This document shows, piece after piece, positions 55,068 through 63,815 of a stretch of 64,000 bases of DNA. Origin of the DNA: Glaciecola sp965660625 (GTDB taxonomy: Bacteria; Pseudomonadota; Gammaproteobacteria; Enterobacterales; Alteromonadaceae); NCBI GenBank assembly GCA_965660625.1, contig CBFIAR010000009.1, positions 1 to 64,000 on the forward strand, in the 5' to 3' direction. The notes under the pieces are model-generated. The model was not told the DNA's origin and ran no database searches. It was given only the letters and a program-made list of their open reading frames with translations. Both the position numbers and the translations under genes were made by a program. Position 1 is the first letter of the stretch. The number at the start of each line of letters is the position of its first letter.

Positions 55068-57524
55068 ATGAGTACTGTTTTTAAACTAATGGCTTTGTTT
55101 AACCTAAAAGTTTTCCGTAAGTTAAAGGCTTTCTCCAAGTTTAAAAGGGCTTTTAAACGAAAATCGGCCAGCTCACTCCTCGTGCTATTTGCGATCGCTA
55201 GTATTTTAAATGTAAGTGCAGTCTTAGCAACACAAACTTCGAATAGCAGCGCACGAGCTCTAATCAATCCACCTCAGTTAAAAAAATCTCGTTTTGAAAA
55301 AGTCACTATTCCATATCAAAATATCCAAGCAAATATTGATGGAAAGTTAGACGAACCTGCTTGGAAAAGTGCGGGTAAAATATCGCTACACTATGTTGTG
55401 AAACCGTTCGAAAATACAATTCCGCCGGTTGCGACAGAAGCTTTCTTTTACGAAGATGGTGAAACCTTTTACGTTGCCTATATTGCATCAGACTCAAACC
55501 CAGAAGACATTCGCGTTTTTTTACGTGACCGTGATCAAACCTGGGGTCAAGATATGGTCGGCGTTAAAATAGACACCTATGGCGATGGACGCCTAGCTTA
55601 TCAATATTTTGTGAATCCTCTAGGTGTACAAACTGACAGTATAGAAAATGAAATGACGGGCAATGAAAGCGCCAGCTGGAACGGTATCTGGCGTTCGGAA
55701 GGGCGGGTTACGGCTACTGGCTATGTGGTCGAAATGGCAATCCCCTTGCGTCTCATGAATTTTGAGGAATCTGAAGGGGTAAAACGTTGGGGAATTGAGT
55801 TTGTGCGCTTTTATCCACGTTCAGATAGTTACCGACTATCGCATTTACCGACAGACAGAAACAACGCCTGCAACCTCTGTCAAATGGGAGCTGCCATTGG
55901 CTTTAGCGGAGCAACACAAGGCGACAATTTGGCTATTGTCCCAACGGCCGTTTTTGCTGCAGGAAGAACCCGAGATCCTTTACAAACGAATACTTGGGAT
56001 TATCAAAATAACCAAGAAATAGGCCTAGACCTGAGCTGGTCCATTACACCTGAAATTAGCATGCAGGGAACGCTTAATCCCGATTTCTCGCAAGTTGAGG
56101 CTGATGTTGCGCAGTTGAGTATCAATAACACCTTTGCTCTATTTTTTGATGAACGACGTCCGTTCTTTGTGGAAAATATTGATTACTTTTCGTCTTTTCA
56201 AAACCTCATCTATACTAGAAATATCAACGCACCTGACTATGGACTAAAAGTAACGGGTCGAAAAGACAAGCAATCTCTAGGTGTGTTCATAACAAACGAT
56301 CAACAAACAACATTTCTAGTACCAGGAAACTTAGGTTCTAGCGTGGCATCGTTTGATGAAAAATCGCTCAACTTCGGTGCAAGATATCGCTATGACTTGT
56401 CTAACGATCTGTCGTTGGGAAGCGTGCTCACGCTCAGAGAAGCTGATACTTATCATAACTATTTAAGTTCTTTTGATATTAAATATCGCGTAACAGATCA
56501 AGACACAATGCGAGCTCAAGTAATTACGTCAGAAACAGAATACCCACAGGAATTGTTCAAAACGTTTTGTGATGAGGAATGCCTTAATCCTTCGGATTTT
56601 AATGAAGCGACTTTACGTACTAATAAAGAGGGTAGTTTTAACGGTTTGTCATATATTCTCGACTATAGCCGTGAAACAAGTGATTACTATATTCGCGCTC
56701 GCCATCAATATGCAGATGAAGGCTATCGAGCAGACTTAGGTTTTCAATCACAAATTGATCGTACGGTTTATGTTATCGGTGGTGGCTACAACTGGTGGAA
56801 TGAAAATTCTTGGTGGAATCGCATCAACATAGACGGTGATTGGGATATTACGCATAATACTAATGGTGAGTTAATAGAAAAGGAACTAGAAGGCGCGTTT
56901 ACTATTTCCGGTGACTATCAAACTTTTATGGAAGTTGGTGCTAGAAAACGCAATAAAGTAGGGTTGCGAGAAAACGCAAATAGTTTAGCTATTGATGGTA
57001 ACACTACCTTATTCGAAGAAACCTCATACAGCTTTTATGCTGAAACTAGACCAAACCAATACTTCTTTGTCGCAAACTTTATTCGCCAGGGCGACGCAGT
57101 CGATTTTGTTAATAATCGTTTAGGAAAGCAGGTTTATATTGAACCTCGTTTTGAGCTAAACGTTGGCACACATTTAAAAATCAGCGGTCAGCACACTTAT
57201 AGTGAATTAGTTTCGGATGATCGGCCTTTGTTTATTGCTAACCTGACGGATATTCGCATGACCTACCAATTCGATCAGCGACAATTTTTCAGAGTGACAG
57301 TGGCCTATTCAGATATTAGCCGAAACCAAGATAACTATGAGATTGACGTAAACACTAATTCAGAAGATATAGGTTTTCAATTACTTTATTCATACAAACT
57401 TAACCCGCTTTCTAAATTCTTTATTGGTTACGCTGACAGTGCTTATAATAACGATGACTTGAACAAGCTTAAAGCGAACAATCAATCAATTTTCATGAAA
57501 TTTAGTTACGCTTGGTTGCTCTAG
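55068..57524 (+). CDS. DUF5916 protein with CBM9-like N-terminal domain
   Basis: An 818-residue exported protein. The start at 55068 (MSTVFKLMALFNLKVF) follows AAAGGG; the TTG at 55029 is unlikely. The N-terminal region is unusually long and basic (FRKLKAFSKFKRAFKRK) before a hydrophobic signal that ends near VLAT. A CBM9-like domain follows (IDGKLDEPAWKSAGKI, RLAYQYFVNPLGVQTD), then a beta-barrel-like DUF5916 region with LNPDFSQVEADVAQLSINNTF and FFDERRPFFVEN, typical of the family. Probably an outer membrane protein of unknown substrate. It is divergent from the VOC gene and not clearly part of the catabolic island. Confidence 0.82.
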   Translation: MSTVFKLMALFNLKVFRKLKAFSKFKRAFKRKSASSLLVLFAIASILNVSAVLATQTSNSSARALINPPQLKKSRFEKVTIPYQNIQANIDGKLDEPAWKSAGKISLHYVVKPFENTIPPVATEAFFYEDGETFYVAYIASDSNPEDIRVFLRDRDQTWGQDMVGVKIDTYGDGRLAYQYFVNPLGVQTDSIENEMTGNESASWNGIWRSEGRVTATGYVVEMAIPLRLMNFEESEGVKRWGIEFVRFYPRSDSYRLSHLPTDRNNACNLCQMGAAIGFSGATQGDNLAIVPTAVFAAGRTRDPLQTNTWDYQNNQEIGLDLSWSITPEISMQGTLNPDFSQVEADVAQLSINNTFALFFDERRPFFVENIDYFSSFQNLIYTRNINAPDYGLKVTGRKDKQSLGVFITNDQQTTFLVPGNLGSSVASFDEKSLNFGARYRYDLSNDLSLGSVLTLREADTYHNYLSSFDIKYRVTDQDTMRAQVITSETEYPQELFKTFCDEECLNPSDFNEATLRTNKEGSFNGLSYILDYSRETSDYYIRARHQYADEGYRADLGFQSQIDRTVYVIGGGYNWWNENSWWNRINIDGDWDITHNTNGELIEKELEGAFTISGDYQTFMEVGARKRNKVGLRENANSLAIDGNTTLFEETSYSFYAETRPNQYFFVANFIRQGDAVDFVNNRLGKQVYIEPRFELNVGTHLKISGQHTYSELVSDDRPLFIANLTDIRMTYQFDQRQFFRVTVAYSDISRNQDNYEIDVNTNSEDIGFQLLYSYKLNPLSKFFIGYADSAYNNDDLNKLKANNQSIFMKFSYAWLL

Positions 57525-57618
57525 GGGTTTATTGGTTATTTTGTTAGTCATAATGCCGTTGTCTTTACCTTCGCTAAAATCAATGTTCAATAAAACAGCA
57601 GCACCTAGCTAAAAATAC

Positions 57619-57647
57619 TTGTCGCACAAACGTTGTCTGTGTATAAT
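57619..57647 (+). promoter_or_regulatory. Sigma-70 promoter of the rpsF operon
   Basis: TTGTCG (57619-57624) and a perfect TATAAT (57642-57647) are separated by the optimal 17 bp. A GC-rich discriminator (GCGCGCCC) follows, as expected for stringently controlled ribosomal promoters. The leader to the rpsF ATG is roughly 75-80 nt, long enough for autogenous control by S6:S18, but I could not confirm that structure. Confidence 0.85.
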
Positions 57648-57731
57648 GCGCGCCCTTGAAGTCAACATCTCAGTTCCTTGTCTCCATGTAGACGACTTCA
57701 CTACGCGAGACTACAACCGTAAGGAGCAATA

Positions 57732-58160
57732 ATGCGACATTACGAAATCGTATTCATGGTTCACCCTGACCAGAGTGAACAAGTGCCAGGCATGATTGAA
57801 AAATACACTGGTATTCTTGAGCAAGACGGCGGAAAAATCCACCGTATGGAAGATTGGGGTCGCCGTCAATTGGCATATCCAATCGAAAAGCTTCATAAAG
57901 CTCATTATGTTCTTATTAACGCTGAAGCAACTGCTGAAGCTGTTGAAGAATTAGAAACTGCTTTCCGTTTCAACGACATTATTCTTCGTAACTTAGTTAT
58001 GCGCCTCAAAGAAGCTGTTTCAGAACAGTCTCCAATGGCTAAAGAAGAACGTCGCGACGATCGTAGACCACCACGTGATGAAAAATCTTACGATGCACCT
58101 TCTTCAGCCGAAGACAGCGATGTAGCGGAAGATGCTCAATCAGAAGAAGGAGACGCATAA
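57732..58160 (+). CDS. rpsF: 30S ribosomal protein bS6
   Basis: A 142-residue S6, starting MRHYEIVFMVHPDQSEQVPGM, with the RNA- and S18-binding fold. An acidic, low-complexity C-terminal tail follows (ERRDDRRPPRDEK to EEGDA), longer than in E. coli and a possible target of glutamate ligation as known for RimK. The ribosome site AAGGAG is six bases upstream. The stop overlaps the rpsR ATG by one base. Confidence 0.97.
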   Translation: MRHYEIVFMVHPDQSEQVPGMIEKYTGILEQDGGKIHRMEDWGRRQLAYPIEKLHKAHYVLINAEATAEAVEELETAFRFNDIILRNLVMRLKEAVSEQSPMAKEERRDDRRPPRDEKSYDAPSSAEDSDVAEDAQSEEGDA

Positions 58161-58387
58161 TGGCTCGTTTTTTTAGACGTCGTAAATTTTGCCGTTTTTC
58201 AGCTGAAGGCGCAGAAGTTATAGATTATAAAGACATCCCGATGTTGAAGAACTACATAACTGAAAGTGGCAAAATCGTTCCTAGCCGTATTACTGGTACT
58301 AGCGCTAAATATCAGCGCCAGTTAGCAACTGCAATTAAGCGCGCGCGCTTCTTAGCATTGTTACCATATACTGACTCACACAAATAA
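58160..58387 (+). CDS. rpsR: 30S ribosomal protein bS18
   Basis: A 75-residue S18, MARFFRRRKFCRFSAEG, with the conserved IDYKDIPMLKNYITESGKIVPSRITGTSAKYQRQ core that binds S6 and 16S rRNA. It is translationally coupled to rpsF. The priB gene found between rpsF and rpsR in E. coli is absent here. Confidence 0.98.
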   Translation: MARFFRRRKFCRFSAEGAEVIDYKDIPMLKNYITESGKIVPSRITGTSAKYQRQLATAIKRARFLALLPYTDSHK

Positions 58388-58408
58388 GATTGGCAAAGAG
58401 GTAGCAAG

Positions 58409-58861
58409 ATGGAAATCATACTACTAGACAAAGTCGCCAACTTAGGCGGTCTAGGTGACCAGGTCACAGTTAAATCAGGTTACGCACGTAACTTTTTATT
58501 CCCACAGCAAAAAGCGGTTCCAGCTACTAAAGCTAACGTTGAGAAGTTTGAACAACGTCGTGCTGAACTGGAAGCAAAAATTGCTGAGCAATTAGCTGCT
58601 GCACAAGCACGTGCTGATAAGCTGTCTGCTCTTGCAGCAGTCACTATCGCATCTCCTGCTGGTGATGAGGGTAAATTGTTCGGTTCTGTTGGTACTCGTG
58701 ATATCGCTGATGCAGTTACTGCTGCTGGCGTTGAGATCACTAAAGCAGAAGTTAAATTACCTACTGGTACGTTACGTGAAACAGGTGAATTCGAAATCGA
58801 TATTCAACTGCATTCAGAAGTAATGGGCTCAGTTAAATTGGTAATTATACAAGAAGCTTAA
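58409..58861 (+). CDS. rplI: 50S ribosomal protein bL9
   Basis: A 150-residue L9 with the usual two domains joined by a long helix: N-terminal MEIILLDKVANLGGLGDQV and KSGYARNFLFPQ, a helical linker rich in Ala/Glu, and a C-terminal rRNA-binding domain ending VKLVIIQEA. It is the last gene of the rpsF-rpsR-rplI operon and is followed by a terminator. Confidence 0.98.
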   Translation: MEIILLDKVANLGGLGDQVTVKSGYARNFLFPQQKAVPATKANVEKFEQRRAELEAKIAEQLAAAQARADKLSALAAVTIASPAGDEGKLFGSVGTRDIADAVTAAGVEITKAEVKLPTGTLRETGEFEIDIQLHSEVMGSVKLVIIQEA

Positions 58862-58901
58862 TAGCTAAAAAATACACTCTTGCTGAGTGTCGTTTAAAAA
58901 T

Positions 58902-58932
58902 AAAAAACACTGCCTTGCGCGGTGTTTTTTTT
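58902..58932 (+). terminator. Terminator of the ribosomal protein operon
   Basis: AACACTGC pairs with GCGGTGTT (one G-T pair) across a CTTGC loop and is followed by a run of eight T. It lies about 45 bp after rplI. The A run on the left may support some activity on the other strand. Confidence 0.9.
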
Positions 58933-59365
58933 GCCTAGATCTTGTTGCGTTGCCGAGTTTGTCGTGAGTTCCGCTTCGGTTTCGACTGTTTGTCGTTGTT
59001 CTTGTGAACGTCAATTAGTAAGACAGGTGAATGCCTCTAATGTGATTAACAGCAGTGGTTCTTGCACTATAAATCATAATATCTTCAGAGCACGATGGCT
59101 AAATGTATGGTTGACGTTTTGCCTGGTAATAGTCTAGCTTTCAGATAATTTTTTTGCTTACGAGACGTCTTGGCAAGTAACATAGAGTGTATCTACACTA
59201 TAAGTCGAGAGTATTAATAGACATAAAAAAGCAAAATAGCAGTTGGCTTGATATCAATCTGCTTTCAACGCACTATTGTCGTTTAATTGTGCAGGATGGA
59301 ATTGGTGAACTCGTAAAATCATTTTCGCCAGCATACTGTTACTCCCTAATTGAAGGAATTGACCG
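58933..59365. other. Intergenic region before the thiolase gene
   Basis: About 430 bp with only short open frames that lack ribosome sites and family resemblance. A dyad AGTGTA-TC-TACACT at 59186-59199 could be an operator about 165 bp before the thiolase ATG, and GAAGGAATTGACCG just before the ATG provides the ribosome site. Confidence 0.4.
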
Positions 59366-60550
59366 ATGAAAGAAGCTGTAATTGTCTCCACCGCCCGCAC
59401 ACCGATTGGTCGCGCTTATCGTGGCGTGTTCAACAACATTAAATCACCAACGATGACCGCACATGCGATAAAGCATGCCGTAGCGCGCTCAGGTGTTGAG
59501 GGTGGCGAAATTGATGATGTGATTATCGGTTCGGTTTTAAATGCAGGTAGCGCTGGTTCAAACGTTGCTCGTTTAGCGGGTTTAGCTGCTGGACTACCTT
59601 ATACCGCATCAGGCCAAACTATCGATCGTCAATGCTCTTCCGGCTTAATGGCAATAGCGACCGCAGCTAAACAGATAATGGTAGACGGGATGGATGTTGT
59701 CGTTGCAGGTGGTCAGGAAAATATTTCTGAAATCCAAGCAAAGTATTTTGAATGGGTGAGCCAGTGCGTAGATAAAAATGTAATAGCCAATGCTGAACAT
59801 GCTTATATGCCCATGTTATTTACAGCTGAAAATGTGGCGAAGAAATTTAAAATCTCCCGTGAGGCTCAAGATGAATACGCTTTGATGTCACAGCAACGAA
59901 CTGCAGCAGCTCAAGCGGCGGGCAAGTTTGATGATGAAATAGTGCCAATGACCTCAACGATGGGCATTATGGACAAAGAAACAAAACAAGTCTCATTTAA
60001 AGAGGTGACTTTAGACAAGGATGAAGGCAATCGTCCTTCAACTACCTTAGAAAGCCTGCAAAGTTTGAATCCTGTAATTGAAGGCGGTTGTATTACTGCT
60101 GGTAACGCGAGCCAGTTGTCTGATGGCGCATCGGCGTGTGTAGTCATGGAAGCTAAAATGGCAGAAAAGCGCGGTTTGGCTCCACTAGGTATTTACCGTG
60201 GCATGATGGTAGCGGGCAACGAGCCGGAAGAGATGGGTATTGGGCCCATTTATGCTATTCCAAAATTATTGAAAGTGCATGGTTTGACCATCAACGATAT
60301 TGGTTTGTGGGAATTGAATGAAGCCTTTGCTTGCCAAGCCTTATACTGCCGAGACAAGTTAGGCATTGATCCAGATATTTACAACGTTAACGGCGGTGCT
60401 ATTTCGATTGGTCATCCATATGGAATGACGGGTGCAAGAGCGGTCGGCCATGCATTGATTGAAGGCAAGCGTCGCGGAGTTAAATATGTTGTTGTGACGA
60501 TGTGTGTTGGTGGTGGTATGGGTGCAGCCGGTTTGTTTGAAATCGCATAA
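59366..60550 (+). CDS. Acetyl-CoA C-acetyltransferase (thiolase)
   Basis: A 394-residue thiolase that condenses or cleaves acyl-CoA units (acetoacetyl-CoA to two acetyl-CoA, or 3-ketoacyl-CoA). It has all catalytic elements: nucleophile C90 in DRQCSSGL, the NEAFACQ and GGAISIGHPYGMTGAR motifs with the catalytic His, and the second cysteine in MCVGGGMGAAG. It is a single gene with its own terminator, so no fadB partner is adjacent. It could finish degradation of 3-oxoacyl-CoA from the HMG-CoA-lyase-type reaction, but the two loci are not linked by any visible signal. Confidence 0.93.
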   Translation: MKEAVIVSTARTPIGRAYRGVFNNIKSPTMTAHAIKHAVARSGVEGGEIDDVIIGSVLNAGSAGSNVARLAGLAAGLPYTASGQTIDRQCSSGLMAIATAAKQIMVDGMDVVVAGGQENISEIQAKYFEWVSQCVDKNVIANAEHAYMPMLFTAENVAKKFKISREAQDEYALMSQQRTAAAQAAGKFDDEIVPMTSTMGIMDKETKQVSFKEVTLDKDEGNRPSTTLESLQSLNPVIEGGCITAGNASQLSDGASACVVMEAKMAEKRGLAPLGIYRGMMVAGNEPEEMGIGPIYAIPKLLKVHGLTINDIGLWELNEAFACQALYCRDKLGIDPDIYNVNGGAISIGHPYGMTGARAVGHALIEGKRRGVKYVVVTMCVGGGMGAAGLFEIA

Positions 60551-60591
60551 AACTAACGCAATAATATGTAGAGTGAATTAACTCAATTGCT

Positions 60592-60625
60592 AACCCCATA
60601 AAGCGGCTTGCTTTATGGGGTTTTC
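60592..60625 (+). terminator. Terminator after the thiolase gene
   Basis: A perfect 13-bp stem AACCCCATAAAGC / GCTTTATGGGGTT with a 5-nt loop, running into a T-rich tract (TTTTCGTTTT). It is a strong intrinsic terminator 41 bp after the stop. Confidence 0.9.
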
Positions 60626-60710
60626 GTTTTTACAACATTGCCTTATTTTAATGGCATCCACGTTTCGTTATTGCAATGGGCCACAGCTGCGGCTGCATGC
60701 TTAGGTCTGT

Positions 60711-61334
60711 TTACTTGTTGAGTTTTCTCACCCATTCAGCGGCTAAGCCATTGATTTTACTTGCGTCAGCTTTCTCCGCGATACGCGTATCTTTGCTTCG
60801 AACCAAGCGCATAATGTCGCTGATACACCTAGTATTTTGTAAGCGATGCTCTAGGCTTATTGCATCACCAATCTGCATAAATCCGGTTTCGATAACTCGA
60901 TAGTACCAGCCAGTTATGCCTTGTTCAGCAATAAACAAATCCATGTTTTTGATACCGTACCGTTGATTGATTTTAACGCAGGGAGCACGTGGCGAGTTTA
61001 CTTGTAAGACAACAGTCCCAATGCGGTAGGTATCGCCAATAAATACATTGTTGTCATTCATTTGATCTGCAGATATGTTCTCACCGATACTGCCAACAAT
61101 AAGTTTATGAGCGACCGTCGGAAATTGCTTCCGTAACACCTCATAGTTTTCTTGGGAATATTGATGCATGGCCATTTCAGGTCCACCGTGCAACTTTTTG
61201 TTGCCTTGTTCATCCTCTACAGCGCCATCTATTTCGATATGAAGCTGCTCAAAAGGCTGCTTAATAATACTACTCGGCGATTGACGAGGCCCAAAAGCTT
61301 GCGGTTTACCGGCAAATAGCGCGTCAACTAGCAT
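60711..61334 (-). CDS. MOSC-domain protein (YiiM-like)
   Basis: A 207-residue protein with a MOSC beta-barrel domain and a C-terminal three-helix part as in E. coli YiiM, which reduces N-hydroxylated bases through the molybdenum cofactor. The early GKPQAFGPRQSPSSI, the KLHGGPEMAMHQYSQENYEVLR segment and the conserved cysteine in SPRAPCVKI (likely molybdenum ligand) are visible. It faces the thiolase gene tail to tail and has its own upstream region. Confidence 0.87.
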   Translation of the reverse strand: MLVDALFAGKPQAFGPRQSPSSIIKQPFEQLHIEIDGAVEDEQGNKKLHGGPEMAMHQYSQENYEVLRKQFPTVAHKLIVGSIGENISADQMNDNNVFIGDTYRIGTVVLQVNSPRAPCVKINQRYGIKNMDLFIAEQGITGWYYRVIETGFMQIGDAISLEHRLQNTRCISDIMRLVRSKDTRIAEKADASKINGLAAEWVRKLNK

Positions 61335-61581
61335 CGTTGCTTTTTCCTTATTTCGTTATCTTGCAAAATGACGTGTTGCTAGGCTGCATGGACAGTCGAG
61401 ATGATGCGCATTTACCTTTCGAACTTGATAGTTCATAAAGTAGCATACGCTTTAAATTAATAAAGTACGCCGTAAAAAAAAGCGATAAATTTTTTCTATT
61501 TAAACCTTTTTAGATTGGCGTGCGACATACTCTTTGAAGAATTTATTTAAATGACTAATAAAAAGAAACAACACTAATAAT

Positions 61582-62157
61582 ATGAGCCCGACATTAAACC
61601 TAATCGACACTCAATATAACGCTCTTGCTGATAAAAAACAGCAAGACAAGATTTTGATTGATGCCGCTAAGTTGGGCGACAAAGCGGCGTTTAAACAGCT
61701 GTATGAATTGCATGTTGGCAGGGTATATGGACTGTGTTTTCGCTTATGCGCGGACAAATCGCTGGCGGAAGACGCCACACAAGAGGTGTTTGTGCAGGTA
61801 TGGCAGAAACTAGCGAATTTCGATGGCAACAGTCAGTTTTCAACGTGGCTGCACAGCGTCACTTCGAATGTCACTATTTCTTATTTGAGAAAGCAACGAG
61901 GCTGGTGGCAGAAGATGTTTAGTATTGAGCAAACTTCAGTCATGGAAAAAGCAGCCGAAGGCTTAATTGCTGATACCAATTTAGAGCAATATATTTACCA
62001 ATTGCCAGAAAGAGCAAGATGGGTGTTTGTGCTGCACGCCATCGAAGGTTATCGACATGAAGAAATTGCGGCGATGTTGAATATGGCTGTCGGCACCAGT
62101 AAAGCGCAGTTTCACAGAGCGAAAGGCCTAATTCAGGGGTGGATGGATGATGAATAG
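61582..62157 (+). CDS. ECF-type RNA polymerase sigma factor
   Basis: A 191-residue sigma-70 family factor with region 2 (FKQLYELHVGRVYGLCFRL, AEDATQEVFVQVW) and region 4 (ARWVFVLHAIEGYRHEEIAAML, then GTSKAQFHRAKGLI), the minimal ECF architecture. It is the first gene of an operon with an anti-sigma-like membrane protein and a DUF4097 protein. An extracytoplasmic signal is therefore likely, released through the second gene product. The target promoter, possibly its own, is not identifiable from one site. Confidence 0.93.
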   Translation: MSPTLNLIDTQYNALADKKQQDKILIDAAKLGDKAAFKQLYELHVGRVYGLCFRLCADKSLAEDATQEVFVQVWQKLANFDGNSQFSTWLHSVTSNVTISYLRKQRGWWQKMFSIEQTSVMEKAAEGLIADTNLEQYIYQLPERARWVFVLHAIEGYRHEEIAAMLNMAVGTSKAQFHRAKGLIQGWMDDE

Positions 62158-62719
62158 CGATAAAGAAAAGCGTATTGATAAAGGGCTCGAACAAAACGAC
62201 GCCAAAGGCAGCACAAATAGCCTTGAAAATAGCATTAATAAATTACATTTGGAAAGACTGCCAGAGCGAGATTTATGGAAAGGTATTGAGCAAGCGATAG
62301 AGCGAACTCCAGTGCATTCCGCTAAAGTAAACCAAGTTCATTCGGACAGTCGAACACGTTTTTTTCATAAGTCAAAACCATTGTTGGCCATGGCCGCTAG
62401 TCTTATTGTGATTACTTTTGTTGGCTGGATGTCATTTGAAAGTGGAAAAACACTACAAGGTGAAAATTTAGTTGCTGCTTTATCAGAGCAGCACAATGCA
62501 CAAAAACAGTCGCTATTAATTCGCTTTAAAGACCAACCTGCCGTGACAGACAACTGGCAAAAACAAATAGATGAATTAGATGAAGCGGCTATAGCGATTA
62601 AAAAAGCATTGGCTGAGGAGCCTAATAATCCGGCGCTGCTGAAAATGCTAAAGAATGTTTATCAGCAACAAATGATGATTATAGAGCGAGTGCATGAACC
62701 ACGCTGGAAGCGTGTCTGA
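62147..62719 (+). CDS. Anti-sigma-like single-pass membrane protein
   Basis: A 190-residue product whose start overlaps the sigma factor gene by 11 bp (ATG 62147, or 62150). A cytoplasmic part of about 75 residues contains LPERDLWKGIEQAIE, the motif seen at the start of many anti-sigma proteins. One transmembrane helix follows (about 81-100), then a periplasmic helical region with a coiled-coil look. There is no cysteine zinc-binding (ZAS) motif. Coupled translation with the sigma gene supports the role of a membrane anti-sigma factor. Confidence 0.8.
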   Translation: MMNSDKEKRIDKGLEQNDAKGSTNSLENSINKLHLERLPERDLWKGIEQAIERTPVHSAKVNQVHSDSRTRFFHKSKPLLAMAASLIVITFVGWMSFESGKTLQGENLVAALSEQHNAQKQSLLIRFKDQPAVTDNWQKQIDELDEAAIAIKKALAEEPNNPALLKMLKNVYQQQMMIIERVHEPRWKRV

Positions 62720-62770
62720 GCATGAAATAGCAACATACAATAACAGAAACATTTAAAAGAAGAGGTAATT

Positions 62771-63736
62771 ATGAAAATATTAATGGGTCGCACCGCGGCC
62801 GTGATTGGATTGGCTTTACTAGCCTTCGCAGCTAACGCTAAGCAAAACGTCGATGAATCGATGGCAGCTGAGCCGAAGGGGAGCGTTGAAATCGAGCATG
62901 TGAACGGAAAAGCTAAGATCGTTGGTTGGGATAAAAATGAAGTAAGCGTGACAGGCGAATTAGGTGACTACACGGAAGAATTTAAATTCGAGCGTGATGG
63001 TGCTTCAATTATTATTCATGTGAAGCCAAAAAATAATAAACAGGGGTGGAATAACTGGGGCAGCGAAGAAGGAGACGACCTTGTTATTCACGTGCCATTA
63101 AATAGCCGTGTAGACTATACGTCAACCAATGCTGAGCTTGAAATAAGTGGTATACATGGTGGCGTCAGTGCCGAAGTAGTTAATGGCAATATGGATGTCG
63201 ATGATTTGATTGGACGCATTCGTCTTGAGTCGGTGAACGGTGATATAAAAGCTAGAAGACTTGACGGTGACGTCGTGATAGAAACCGTTAACGGCGATAT
63301 AAAGGGAAAGCATAGCGGCAAAAAAGAACTTAAGCTAAGCACAGTGAATGGTGATATTGCGATTGAGAGTGATAGCCCTGAGGTTAGCGCTGAAACCGTT
63401 AATGGTGAAATAGATCTTAGTTTGCAAGAAGTTGTTGAAGTAAACATGAACACAGTAAATGGCTCGATTGAAGTGACTATGGATTTACAAAAAAATGGTA
63501 GAGTTGAAGCCTCCTCAGTTGGCGGTTCTATCGATCTCATCTTCCAAAAAGGGGTTGCTGCGAGGTTTGATATTGAAGCGCATGCGGGTGGTTCAATAAA
63601 AAATAAAATTACAGATAAAGAACAGAGTAAAGCTGAATATGGGCCCAGACGCTGGTTGGAATTCAGTACTTCAAATCCTACAGGAACCGTCGATATTTCA
63701 ACCGTTCACGGCAGTATCAAAGTATCCACTAAATAG
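62771..63736 (+). CDS. DUF4097-type beta-repeat exported protein
   Basis: A 321-residue secreted or periplasmic protein with signal MKILMGRTAAVIGLALLAFAANA. It then has at least eight short units of about 18-22 residues marked by VNG or GG turns (HVNGKAKIVG, VVNGNMDVDD, SVNGDIKARR, TVNGDIKGKH, TVNGDIAIES, TVNGEIDLSL, TVNGSIEVTM, SVGGSIDLIF, TVHGSIKVST). This predicts a right-handed beta-helix or roll. AGAGG precedes the ATG. Its place after the sigma and anti-sigma genes suggests an envelope-stress output. No enzymatic motif is seen. Confidence 0.85.
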   Translation: MKILMGRTAAVIGLALLAFAANAKQNVDESMAAEPKGSVEIEHVNGKAKIVGWDKNEVSVTGELGDYTEEFKFERDGASIIIHVKPKNNKQGWNNWGSEEGDDLVIHVPLNSRVDYTSTNAELEISGIHGGVSAEVVNGNMDVDDLIGRIRLESVNGDIKARRLDGDVVIETVNGDIKGKHSGKKELKLSTVNGDIAIESDSPEVSAETVNGEIDLSLQEVVEVNMNTVNGSIEVTMDLQKNGRVEASSVGGSIDLIFQKGVAARFDIEAHAGGSIKNKITDKEQSKAEYGPRRWLEFSTSNPTGTVDISTVHGSIKVSTK

Positions 63737-63815
63737 CTTGTTCATATTTTTAAGAATCTTCATGAAAGTTTCATCAAATAGAGATAGTATTTCTCATTCT
63801 AGGGTCAGTTAATGA

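Noticed and set aside
58922..59369. Two short plus-strand open frames (58922-59137 and 59187-59369)
   Set aside because: No ribosome sites or family resemblance; the first starts inside the rplI terminator and the second overlaps the thiolase start.
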